Source of the DNA: Paraescarpia echinospica
Lineage: Eukaryota; Annelida; Polychaeta; Sabellida; Siboglinidae
DNA length: 64,000 nt
NCBI GenBank assembly: GCA_020002185.1
Contig: CM034535.1
Coordinates: 67,864,318-67,928,317 of the forward strand
Direction: 5' to 3'
Part shown: in pieces, positions 46,666-58,600 of the stretch
How positions within the stretch are numbered: the stretch's first letter is position 1
How the letters are laid out: every line of letters begins with the position of its first letter
Program-made: the position numbers and the translations under genes
Notes under the pieces: generated by a model
What the model saw: the letters and a program-made list of their open reading frames with translations, nothing else
What the model was told of the DNA's origin: nothing
The model's database searches: none

Positions 46666-47561
46666 TCAGGAGTTTGACCCATCTTGTACACTGTGAGCAG
46701 TCTTTGGGCATGGTGCGGAGCCTCTGAAATGGTTTCGGCCCCTACACGCACCACACGTCTTGCCCCACACAGAGCAGAGTTCTTTCTTCAAGGGGTGTGT
46801 TTTACAGCAGAATTTGCATTTTCGCTGACTAGCAGATTTTCTTCCACCGAATGTCGACTTGGTGGTGTAGCGTCTGTATCTGGTGTCGACTCGGTTCACT
46901 GCTTCTGTCTTATTCAGAATGTTGCATTGTTCTTCAGTCTCTTGCTTGCACCGGCAGATGTCTACTGCTCTGGGTAGATCAAGTTTCGATTGTGAAATGA
47001 GTTTGTTGCGGATCTTGTCACTCCTTCCACCGAGGATTATCCTGTTGACAATCAACTTGTCTCTCATACAGTTGCAAAACTCACAGGTTTTTGCTAGATT
47101 TTTCAACACTGAATAGTATTGTTCAAACGACTCGTTTCCTGATCCCGGATGTTAACTTATACCTTTCAAAGACTTCTTTTATTTCGCCCAAAATATGTTC
47201 ATCAAATTTTCTGAAGATTTCAGCAGGCTTGACGCGTTCTTCTACTGTCAAATCCATACCACTGAAGACGCGTAGTGCATCTTTCCCAATACAGTGTAGA
47301 AGAAATGCCGTCACAGATCTGTCTGGCTTAGCCTTTAGACGTCGAGTCCAGACACGATTAGACAGTTTCCCACGTTTGTTTCCACAACTTCCAGTTATCG
47401 ACCTGGTTGATTTCCAGTTCCAATGCAGGTGGAGGCGAGGCACTGGGCAAGTTCACATAGATGTGATTCCGAGACCAAGGGTCATCGACATTTGGAGCAG
47501 CCACAGCAAGTGCCCCGACAGCGGCCACGCCAACCGTTACAGCTGAATTATCGTCAGCCAT
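46666..47561 (-). pseudogene. gypsy gag
   Basis: Starts MADDNSAVTVG at 47561. The frame changes at about 47360-47440 and about 47120. A C-terminal zinc-knuckle region follows (CKFCCKTHPLKKELC, then CGACRGRNHF), as in mag/K02A2.6-like gag proteins. Confidence 0.8.
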
Positions 47562-47616
47562 TGACAGGACTGCCGTGCCATACTCAGTTACCTTCGATAT
47601 CTCACCGACGCCACCA

Positions 47617-47784
47617 TGTTACGACATTTACTCGGGCGTATGGACTTTAGAATATACAGGCAGAATAGAGACGATACTTCTGCTAAAGCCTAAATCAAAC
47701 TATATATGAAACGTGGCTGCCGCGACAAGGGAGCGGCTTGGTATTTCACTTTCTGGGGAGACATCATTAAGTGATATTGTTACC
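47617..47784 (-). repeat. 5' LTR (coding sense) of the gypsy element
   Basis: 168 bp, about 85-90% identical by eye to the other LTR. Immediately inside lies TGGTGGCGTCGGTGAGA, a TGG-starting primer-binding site; I did not assign the tRNA. Confidence 0.9.
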
Positions 47785-47789
47785 CCACA

Positions 47790-50100
47790 TGTATTCTTTC
47801 CATAAAAGATGCCATCCTTTGGGTATTTCCCTGACCTGGACTACTGTGGGAAGAATGCATGGATAGAGATATGTGTTTTTCAGTTGATGAATGAGTCGTC
47901 AAAGACGAAAGACGAGTTCCTTGGCCTGTGAGAAGTTAGCACGCTGAAAGAAGATTTTCACTCCCCGTCCTCATCCCAACGTATTTCTTTGGAGGAATGG
48001 AATTTCTACAAGGATCAACATTAAAACCAAGACAACAGATATTGGATCTTGCTGATAACCTGCGATGTACTCTAGCTATAACAAAGCCTCGTATCTCAAC
48101 GCTTATCAAGAAGATGCAACTTCAACTACACACATATACTTTCCTAGATCTGTAAAGTATTATTTGTTATACGTTTGACCTTATTTTAATGGTTGTGAAA
48201 CCAATATATAGCTGACGTTTTTATTATCATTTTCTTGAGTTTGGTATTAAGATGGATGGGTAATTACGGTTTTGTTGGCTAGCTCAGGGGTAACGCAGCG
48301 AAAAAGGTTAAATACCCCTGAGTTAGCGTCAACGGTATTTACGTGGCCACCCGGAGTCTACCTGCCTACATTTGGGAGATGTCCAAAAAGCTTATGACCG
48401 ACTGAGTATCTATATAATGGGATAACTAATAAGGAAATAAACGATCAACAAAGTGTCGAAAGACTACGCATTTACATAATGTATTTGACTTACGCACAAG
48501 CATAAGTGAACTGTCTATACACACACACCCACGAATATTGCACAGGATGTCATTGGCGCCGACCCAGACTTTGTACAAGCAAAATACAACACATATTCGC
48601 TATCTATAATAATTTAAATTCGTCAACAATCTATGACGTTGACATCTAATAATTACATACATATATAATTGGCAGTGACACAGTAGCTTGAACCACCTTC
48701 TGAAGACTAATCTTTTCGAAATGGATTCCACTTAATCCCGTCATATTACAAATATTTCCCACTGAACGCTTTGAAATGACCCTAACATTTTATATTTGAT
48801 CACCGATCAAGCACTCGAAACGAAAATAGTGCTGCCATCTGCTGGATAATACTGTAAGTAACCGACTTGGTGGCGCCACCACGCGGATATAAGAATACAA
48901 ATATTTGAAACATCTTTGTACAAGAAAACGTCTCAAATCTCAACTGAGATTGATTCGTTTCTGGAAATTAATGATTAATTAGGATCGCGAAACGTTGACA
49001 CCATTTTTCTTCTGCCCAACTCGAAACTGCTACAAATCTGGGCAACAACATCTTCCCCGAAACCCACCTAACCCTATTCGTGTCTAAAAATGGATCTGCA
49101 GACATTTTACGAAAATCACACTGAACACTTAGCATATGACACTATTTGACCGACTGGTTTTCCATGTCACTAATCACTACCTCTAGGCCAACCCTAAAAA
49201 CGTAGATCTGTACCCTCAAGACTGATAAGTGAAACTGATTCAATATCATTTTTTGAAATAATAAAACTTATTGTGTACTGTCCCAATTCTTTCCCGAGTT
49301 AACATTTCATGAATTTCACAGTAGAAACATAATTCTTCCTCACATTCCAGATAAAAGAGTTTGTCGATTAAACAATCTCTAACAAAATCAGGTTACATGT
49401 GTCATAAAAATAAATATTCATATTCCATCTATTAAACAATATTTCTCAAAACAGTCTCTGAAAAACAACGCTGGCTGGCTCCGTTCGAGATCGGGTGGTA
49501 CTTGATGCTTAAGATCATAGGTTGCCACGAGTACCTCCTAGCAGGCTTGGCTCTAGTGGACCGTGTCACTCACATTCTCATCAGCTCATATGCCCGATTT
49601 TCCTCTTTAAAATAAATTATGCTCCTTAACAGTTCTCTTGTATACTGAAAACTTTCCATGACACTTTCTCCGGTGTGTCACAGAAATGGTGTCCTCCGTG
49701 ATTCTGCATTTTGGAAAAACTCCCTAAATTTAACAACAGATTCTGTTTAAAGACGGATTAAACTTATGAGCTCATTTTCATAGTGACACGATCCCCTGGT
49801 GCGTTGTCTTCATTTGTCGTGTTGTTTTGAGTTGAAGGTGTCAAGACACAGGTAGGACTGAGGTGCTGGAGTAGAGCTCTATGTTGTAGCTGTCCATGTC
49901 AACATCTGCAACAACACCAAGAGATCATCTACAGATTATGTAACCATAAGGAATCATCTCAGAAAGTCGATATCTGATGATATCAGACGAAATTACTTTC
50001 ATCTGATCTCAGTCCCCTACTCCTTCCAACTTCCTCTCCCTCTATATACACATCGTACATGTCTGGTCTGTGCTCCCCTCCCTTTGTATATTTCACAGTG
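47790..50100. other. Intergenic, no supported gene
   Basis: No exon or recognisable element found by reading both strands. Confidence 0.5.
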
Positions 50101-50103
50101 CAC

Positions 50104-51661
50104 ATGAGATCTGGGGACCATTTCAGTAACATATTATGCTCTTGAGGAAAATCCATCCTAGAAAATATGACGAAAAAATCAAGGAGTATTTTTAAAATGC
50201 GTTTCACTTACGTGATCGTTAAAAGCTAAGGCAAAGTCAGAGTGATATTTCCATCATGGTAGTTGATAATCTACACAGTTGGCACAATTTGGCAAAAGGG
50301 ATTGAACAGTTGTCAAAAAGTGTTTGAAAATTCGTCCCAACAACCACTCGTCAACAACATATGACTTTTTGTTCACTGTGCGAAGATTTGAAACGAAATC
50401 TTACAGAAGCTGCCGACATATCACATGGGCCACTATTTCCGCATCACACACGGTTTTACGGGAGCGTCGTTGATAATATTCAGTTGACTAGAACGTAGAG
50501 AGCGACAACAACTTAAACCAAAATTATGCCGTCGAGTATGATGGGCAGTAGAGCGCTGGTTAAGTTAGATACAGCTTAAACTTTGTTCAAAATTGAGTAA
50601 CAACTGTCACAACAATCTTGACCTTCGCAAAGCCGTAAACAGCTAGCCAGGCACACGTCAACCGATCACGACACTAATGTCATGTAAACAAATCATGCTT
50701 TAGCAACATTTTAATCGCTGACATTTGGAAGACTTATTTGGTTGTGAACAACTGCTTCTCTGCGTGAAAGTGGACCCAAATTAAAACGCAGTTTGTAAAA
50801 TCTAGCTGTTTATGATAGTTAGAGTGGTAACGCCATCTTAAGTTAGAAATTGGCATTTTTACTTTTAGGACCGTTTTTTGGGCCGTATCCAGGATGAATT
50901 GTTAGTGAAACGCAGTTTTTCATTTTCGCTCCTAAGGAGAACACTCAATTTTATAGAGCAAAATCGAGCATAAGAGCTATTAAGTCAAGAATGTTAGTGA
51001 AACAGTCCCCTGGGCTGGGGACCATTTCACTAACATTCTTAAGTTAAGAGCTCTTAAGCCCGATTTTGCTCCACAAAACCGATTTTTATCCTTACCAAGG
51101 AGCAAAAATTAAACACTGCGTTTCACTAACAAAATTATTCATCCTGGATACGGTCCATAAAAACGGTCTTAAAATTAAAAATACCAATTTCTAAGACGAC
51201 GTTACACCACTCTTTAATTATCATAAACAGCTAGAATTTACTAACTGCGTGTTAATTTGGGTCCACTTTCAAGCAGAGAAACAGTTGTTTACAGCCAAAT
51301 AAGTCTTCAAAATTTTAGCGACTAAAAGTTTGCTAATGCACGATTTGTAAATTGTTTACACGACATTAACATCGTGACTGGTTGACGTGGGCGTAGCGGT
51401 TTACGGCTTTGCGAAGGTCAAGGTTGTTGTGACATTTATTAATCAATTTTGAGCAGTTTAAGCTGTGTATAACTTAACCTGCGCACTACTGTCCTTCATG
51501 CCATTATACTCGACGGCATATTTCGGTTTAAGTTGTTGGCGCTCTCTACGTTCTCGTAAACTGAAAATTGTCAACAATGACGCTCCTGTTAAAACATTGC
51601 ACTGTGTGTGCCGCGGAAATATTGTCCCCTGTGATATGTATTAGTGAAACGGTCCCCTGGT
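50104..51661. mobile_element. Foldback pair of MITE-like elements forming a 1.2-kb imperfect palindrome
   Basis: A terminal motif CTGGGGACCATTTCACTAAC or its complement occurs at about 50104, 50990-51008, 51012 and 51643-51661 (and weakly at 49784). The sequences 50413-51008 and 51012-51640 are inverted copies of each other with many differences: CGTAGAGAGCG-CAACAACTTAAACC, CTTCGCAAAGCCGTAAAC and GTGGACCCAAATTAA-ACGC each appear in inverted form. Confidence 0.85.
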
Positions 51662-51754
51662 CTCCCATACCTCACTCATACTTGTATCATTACTTTTTGC
51701 TGAATTTAATTTAAAATTTAAGGCCAGAAGTCATAATTATCAACAGTATTACTC

Positions 51755-51760
51755 TTTATT
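51755..51760 (-). promoter_or_regulatory. Candidate polyadenylation signal for the second gene
   Basis: AATAAA on the minus strand about 1.2 kb past the stop at 52949; position only plausible. Confidence 0.25.
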
Positions 51761-52245
51761 TAACCAAACTACTTCACTGCACAACACAATATATATTATG
51801 TTATAATAAATAAAAAATGGAAATATATAAATTATATTCCACAAAACTGTCATTCTATTCTGACATTATCTGTTTACATACCACAATTTCCTTAATGCAA
51901 ATTGATTATTATGTGACGTTTAACACACTTTTTATATTAAACATAATGCAATGGAAAATTTATCATATACGATGAGCATTTTTTAAGATATGACAATTAA
52001 TTAAAACAGTACATTTCACGAGGACAGTTATCACTTAAATGTTAAATAAAAAACCATGAAAAACAAAGATAGCACAGGAATCGCCATCACTGATCAGAAG
52101 ACTGAACTTATATGGTGGTGCTTACTACTGAAAGTGTTAAGTGTGCTGCAGCAAGTGTCATGGAGTAGTTCTAAATATGACATAATCACAAAGTTTATAT
52201 ACTGTGGACACTCGCTATAAGGATCATACATTGGAACTTGGTCAA

Positions 52246-52378
52246 ACTGTTCGTTATATCCATTGTAACTGTTCCTTATGTCCAATGTAATGGTTCTTTA
52301 TGTCCAATGAAACTGTTCCTTATATCCAATGTAACTGTTCCTTAGTTTCAATGTAACTGTTCCTTATGTCAAGGGTAT
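52246..52378. repeat. 22-bp tandem repeat
   Basis: About six units of AACTGTTCCTTATGTCCAATGT type. Confidence 0.9.
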
Positions 52379-52600
52379 ATAAAACAGCACTGAACAACGA
52401 TGTTCCTAGTAAACGAATGTTCCTTTATATCAAGATTCCATATAGTGGGCATCCATTGTATCATTTAATAATCAAGTTTGAATGAATGAGAAAAGCTCGT
52501 TATAAACAGAACACACCAAAAAGCTTCCTAATCACCATCACCAAAAGTTACAGTGGTGTATTGTGCGTGTGCTGGTAAGTTGAAAGCGTGCTCAGTTTTC

Positions 52601-52653
52601 ACTGCCACCACCACCACCACTGCCACCACCACCACCACCACCACCACCACCAC
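52601..52653. repeat. (CCA)n trinucleotide repeat
   Basis: About 17 CCA units with one TGC interruption, in the 3' flank of the second gene. Confidence 0.97.
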
Positions 52654-52948
52654 AACTACTACAAAGAATACTTAGTTCATCAATTGCCACTTACCCAACT
52701 CTACGTCTGAATCAAACACACTGTGGAAAGGACACAAAACACAAAAGAATGCAACACATTCGTTATGCAACAACCAACACATTTTACAAAGTTAAGTAAC
52801 TATGACATTACGAAAATCAAAATTTGTGTATTTTACAAAAGCGTGAGTTAATAGATTATTGGTTACGGGAAAGACAATTCTTCAAAGGAGTAAACTTAAA
52901 ATGTGACATAAAATGTTTCTGTTGCAAATGGATTCACATACCAGATAC

Positions 52949-55695
52949 TCACTTGGATACTTTGAAGAAGCGTTTTGGCTTTTGCAGCCACGCTCCTTCA
53001 AGGAACTTGTGTGATTTCTTGCGATCGCCCTCTGAGCCTGTCTGCGAACTGCCGTCACTTCCACGTCTCCCCTCCGACTGCTGACTGCGCTGCCTGGCGG
53101 GAGGCAGTGAACTACTGTCCTCGGCCACACCCGTACTTTCCTGCATGTCAACCAATATGGCCTGTTTACACAACGACGACACAGCACCACTTTTTGACGG
53201 TGTCCACACAACTAACCGAGGTCGGCCTCTGTCTGATTGGTTGATGGGTTCTCGCCTGCGGTGCCTGTCCAGTGACACACCCCTTCGCTGCGGAAACAGA
53301 CCGGAAGCGTCGGATTCCATCGAACTCGAACTGAGACGTTTCTTGAATATGTCCGTGCGTTCGGCAACGGTCCCCTGGTGGGGAACCTCATGTCCCCGCA
53401 ACCCGCGATCTCTCAATGGTCGCGTGCTCTCTCGACCGCTCGTGAATGTTTCTGCGATTTTCTTCACCTGTCCCTGATTGACAAGACTTTCGCGTGACAG
53501 TTTGTGATGGGTCTGCATTTGTTCTGTTGGTAAAGACAACCGGTGACTGCCTTCCTTCCTCGAATCTGTTGTAGGTTGCGGGTCAAACACGTCATCTAAA
53601 GAAGACCTGGCTGCCGTGTGACTGGGCATGTCCTTACGAGAATGCCTTTCTCTATGCGATCGGTCATCGACCTTTGACCCCGAGAAGCTGAAGTTGTGAG
53701 TGGGACTGGACCGTCCGAGTCGACTAGTGGACGCGGACCGAGTTCGGCGTGTGCGAGCACTATCTGCCATTAACTCAACGGCGGACTTGAGCCGCTGTAC
53801 CGGACTCATCTTGGGTTTGTGCAGCGATGGTCCAGGCGACCGACGGAACATGTGATCTCTGGAGAACGGCTCGTTCACCCCGAACACGTCGAACACAGGT
53901 AGGTTCGGCCGTCGACTGCTTCCTCGACCGATGGGCACGAAGCCCATCGAGCCATCACTCGTATGCGTCGGCATCAACTGCAGACTCTTTGGTCGCACCA
54001 GAGACCCATCCGAGTTTGTTCGGTGTCTCACGTTTGTCACTGTATTGAATGATTCGGTTTCCGAAGGCGATGTCGGCCTGCTGCCCATAGCCGGCTTCTC
54101 CGTCGACTGCTTCCGATGTCGTATCATCCGCCTAGGTGGCGTTGCCTTCCACATGTTTGAGTCCGGGTATAAGTGTTCAACCTTGAGGTCACTCAGTCGC
54201 ATCCGGCGGGGGTATTTCGAACGGATCATGGGACTGGCGGGGGGCTGGGCGGCCAGGGCTTCCGAGTCGGGACAGAATAACTCGTCCAGGTTCGGCCGTT
54301 TCGGCTGCCTCAACCTGACGAGATGGGGTTCTGAGTTTGCCCGGTGTGCTGGTCTCATCCATCTCTTCCCTATGCCGGGCTCCGACGCAATGTCTGTTTC
54401 ATCGAACTTAATCTCTTCACTCACAGGTGTCGCCACTGGTTTTGTTTCATCAGCAGCTTGCTTTTCCACCACACTTTCTACAGTAGATGATGATGTATCT
54501 ACATGCTTTGTAGCATCACATACAACCGTCTCATCGACTGCAGCGACCTGTTCTGTGATACCAGGTGATGTCTTACCTTCTATGACTTCTATACTTTTGT
54601 CGTCAGGTCTGTTATCTGTGGCTTCCTGTGTAGTCACCTCTGTTTGTTGTGTGACAGAGTCTACGTCCTGTAATACCTGTTCCATGGCCACCGTCTGGCT
54701 TGTTGTTTGTACGATCTGTTCTGTAACCGCAGCACTTTTACTTGCCGTTCCTTCCGAGACGACATCATTTGACAACTGTGTGTCTGTGTGTGTCGCCAGT
54801 ATCCCCTGGTTAGGCACTGCAGCTGTAAGACCCGCGTTGAACAGAGGTAGATTAATCTTTCCGTCGGTTGCCGCGTCTAGGGATTTCTTCTTCACCAACT
54901 TTATCGTCTTCTCCGAGATTTTCTCCGCCAGTGCAGATAAGCCACTGGCCACCTTTGTGGTGGCGCTAACTTCCCCCTGGGGGCTGTTGATAGCTTTGAT
55001 CTCCGACACGCTCGCTGCGCTTGTTTTTGCAGCCGTCTCCCCCAAACATTTCACCTCCTCGTAATCACCCGCTGGAGGCATCTTCATTTCTGCAGTTGTC
55101 TTATGCTCCATCGTTTCCACATCTGCTGCCGAATCCTTCTCATCTTGTGTGCGTTTCAACACTTCCTGCTGATCTCTACTTTCTGCGGCAAACACATCTG
55201 TTTGTATTCCTTCATCCACCATCTCTACCCTTCTTTCCGCTACCGTCTCCCTTGGACTGTCTTTTCCAACGTCACCCCGCTCTTCCCTATCCTCTTCCTC
55301 CCTCCCCGCAGTCACACCCTCGCCTTCTTTCACTGTTTCATCCTTCGGATGTATTTCAACCTCTTTTTTCGCCTCTTTTTCCACCTCTCTCCCCACCTCT
55401 CTCACCCCGCTGGGCTCTCCGGTCGCTTGACTGACAGTCTCAGCAAACACCTCCCTGTTGATGCCCTCGACGGTGGCCCGACTGATGACCACCTGGCCCC
55501 CCGCAAGGCCATGGTGGACAGTGGACAGCATGCGGGCGTCCGGCACATAGGAACAGTTGCACAGGGTCATCACGGTCTGGGCAGCCACGCTGTTGGTGAT
55601 GAGACCGCCTGCCTCTGTATCCACCTGTACGCCCTCAGAGACACCTGTAGACTCTGTAAACACAACAGGGTCCTGTGTTACTCTATTCACGCTGA
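52949..55695 (-). CDS. Second gene, giant exon encoding a polar tail
   Basis: A continuous 2.7-kb frame, about 915 codons, entered in phase from the previous exon if acceptor aaaacgag is used (an alternative cag lies 4 bp further and would break the frame). N-terminal third: Val/Thr/Glu-rich. Middle: repeated basic Arg-Arg motifs around Ser/Pro (MRPAHRANSEPHLVRLRQP, YPRRMRLSDLKVEHLYPDS). C-terminal third: Ser/Arg-rich. End: FLEGAWLQKPKRFFKVSK. Such tails are usually disordered and phosphorylated. The TGA stop overlaps a GTGAGT donor-like site. Confidence 0.85.
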
Positions 55696-58600
55696 CTCGT
55701 TTTAAAAGGAGGCAGGTCTGTTCCTAATTTTTCATTTATTAAATAATATAATGTTCTTAAGACAGTAATAGCTATGTTGAATGTACACTGTCTGCCTAGT
55801 TGTGTTTACTAAACTTGTAACAACGTTCCTAGTTTTGAAGGCACGCCCTGGAGCATGTTCAAACGGTAAACAAAACATCCAGTTTCAAAACAAGCTTTAC
55901 TGGCAATATAACCAAGCCGGGCTGATTTAATCACATTACCCTTTGATGTTCAACAATTTCCCATTTTCCCACATTCAATATGGCAGACGTTCTGTTACAA
56001 ATTACTATGCTGGCTAATTCTGGGTTGAGGAACAGACTACGTCCCTTTAATTATAGAACATTTTTTAAGTGAAGTAATTAATTTAGTAATTACATAGAAA
56101 GCAGAAGTATTTTTTCTTATAATTAAATAGGTTCGGAACAAATGACATAACAGATATTCAGAACACCAGTCAACTGAAACTACAAGACAAAACAACGTAT
56201 TGCACATGTCAAAAAGAAATCGTTTGCAAAATCACCCTACCAAGATAAATGCCAATTTTGTTGCTGGCATTTATGCCATCAGCAAGTAATTTGTTCCATT
56301 CGTTTATAGTCCTCTGTGAGAATGGATACCTTCTGATATGTAATCTACATTGTTCCTTCACGAATGTTACTTCATGTCCTCTAACATGCAATCAAGAGGT
56401 CAATGAAGCTGGATCAAGACCACACATGCCTCTGCATAGGGGTCTCTTTGTGCTAGGAATGGACATGACAGACAGGACAGGAGAGGACTTGACAGACAGG
56501 AGAGGACATGACAGGACATGAAAGGGCACGCATGACATGACGTGACACAACACAAGACACGACAGAACATGACAAGAAATCCCACAACATGACAGGACAC
56601 AGGACGAAGAACCCACCTTGACTGCTCTCATCGATCTGACTCTTGAGTTGGTCGAGGAGGTCAAAGTGCAGCATGAGAGAGTCGATGTTGCCGTGAGAGA
56701 TGCGGCGCAGGTACGGCTGTATGAGCTTACAGCTGTGCGCCACCTGACTGCGCCGCTTACGCCGCTTGTTCACCTTCAACGTCTCAAACGTGCCGTCCTG
56801 GCGGGCGACAAACACACGGCCGGTGTATTAGACTGGCATACACATTGACATGGCTCCACATTCAAGTCATGTTAAATTAAAGAAGCATCTTCAAAATGTA
56901 AAACACCGTCGCCGTGCCACCGAGGCCTCTATTTCCATGACGCAATGACAAAAGTGTCCCGGTGGCGCATCCTGGTGTTAACAAGAATCACTGTTGAAGA
57001 GTGAATTCGATTTTACAGAACAAAATTGGGTTTGAGCTCACATGAATGTCACTGAGATGATTCCGCAAACAATCTGTAGTCTTTGTGGAGTGTTGGAGAA
57101 CAAACAGAAGTACCAGTTCTCTCCACTGGACAGACAGGATAGCACTTAGAGTCGGCAGGGAAGTAGTTAGGAGTGCAACAATACATCAAACTGTCAATAC
57201 ATTGCTATAGTCAATGTCACGATGCAATACTATCGATACTAAATTTAACTATCGATAGTTATTGGCGATAGCAAAGTGAACTATCAGTAGTAATGACAGT
57301 TGGCCAAACACATCAGCAGGTTTACGTGTGGTGCTGTACTAATATTCACAGATGTGATTTTTCAACTTTATTCCGTAATGTTTACCGAGTCCACCGACCC
57401 AACATCAAGATTTGTTGATCAAATCAGCTTCACTCATAAGCCACCATTGTGAAGTGAAGCAACTGACTCCAACTCTAAGCAATGGCTTCATCATCAATTT
57501 TGGCTGGGTCCATGCAATATACAGCTTAACTGACATCAAGTAAAATTGGAACTTAAGCATATTTAGCTTCCATGATACAGTCACGACAGCATTGCAGTAG
57601 TAATAACAGCTATCATGATACTACCGTGCTAGTACACCCATAGAAGCAGTATCCTACCTCCCTGGCTGGCACGTCGCATCCAGTGAAGGTCTGCCAGCGT
57701 CTCAGGATGGCGGCTTTGCGTTGGCGTCGGAAGAACTGTAACTCCAACTCCCACCGTTCGTTGTCTGCCTCCAGCAACTTGTTGGTTACCTCCTGCACCA
57801 GTAGGTGGCGTTGCATCTCCTCGATCACCTGGTTACGCTCGAGAATGCCGATTTTGAGGTCATGTAGCTATGACACAACAATAAACAAATGCTAGAAAGC
57901 AATAATTAAATAACAATTTTAAGAGAATGTTTGTACATCACATTATATATATATATACATATATATATACATGAACATTTATTAAAATGTCAAGTGTTGT
58001 CAAGTTAACTTCATGTTTTCAAAAGAAAAATAGAAACACATTCTAAAAGCAGCTACAATAAATTATCATATGTTCTTCTTGCAAAGTGTACATGGTTTAG
58101 GAGTGTATATTTAAATTAACGCAAGAAATATTCTACCCTGTCAATTCACAAGCATCCAACCGTACCTGTTTCTGCGCTTTGCGAATGTAATCGTACAATT
58201 GCTCGAAGACGTGACTGCATTTCGTTGACTCTGACTTATGCACTAGCGCCATCTGGAGCTTCTCGATCTCCTCAAGGAGGATGCTCTCGATCTTGTTACG
58301 GGCTTGTGTGTCTTCCTTCACCTTCATCTACGCAAACAGCAACAACTCAACTCACATTGTCTTCCTTCACCTTCATCTACGCAAACAGCAACAACTCAAC
58401 TCACATTGTCTTCCTTCACCTTCATCTACGCAAACAGCAACAAGTCAACTCACATTGTCTTCTTTCACCTTCATCTACGCAAACAGCAACAAATCAGCTC
58501 ACATTGTCTTCCGTCACCTTCATCTACGCAAACAGCAACAAATCAACTCATATTGTGTCTTCTTTCACCCTCATCTATGCAAACAGCAACAAGTCAACTC

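Larger units (their letters stand above)
43606..47784 (-). mobile_element. Ty3/gypsy LTR retrotransposon, internally deleted
   Basis: Identifiable LTRs at 43606-43766 and 47617-47784 start TG and end CA (one end mutated) in coding sense, flanked by the 5-bp duplication CCACA (43601-43605 and 47785-47789). Gag lies over about 46666-47561; pol fragments follow to about 44050. About 1 kb covering the protease and RT N-terminus is gone, and pol carries several frameshifts and stops, so the element is dead. A 782-bp DNA transposon is nested in RNase H. Confidence 0.93.

Noticed and set aside
53931..55705. Plus-strand frames of 137-377 codons opposite the giant exon
   Set aside because: They are antisense shadows of a long GC-biased coding exon; the minus frame is longer and in phase with upstream exons.
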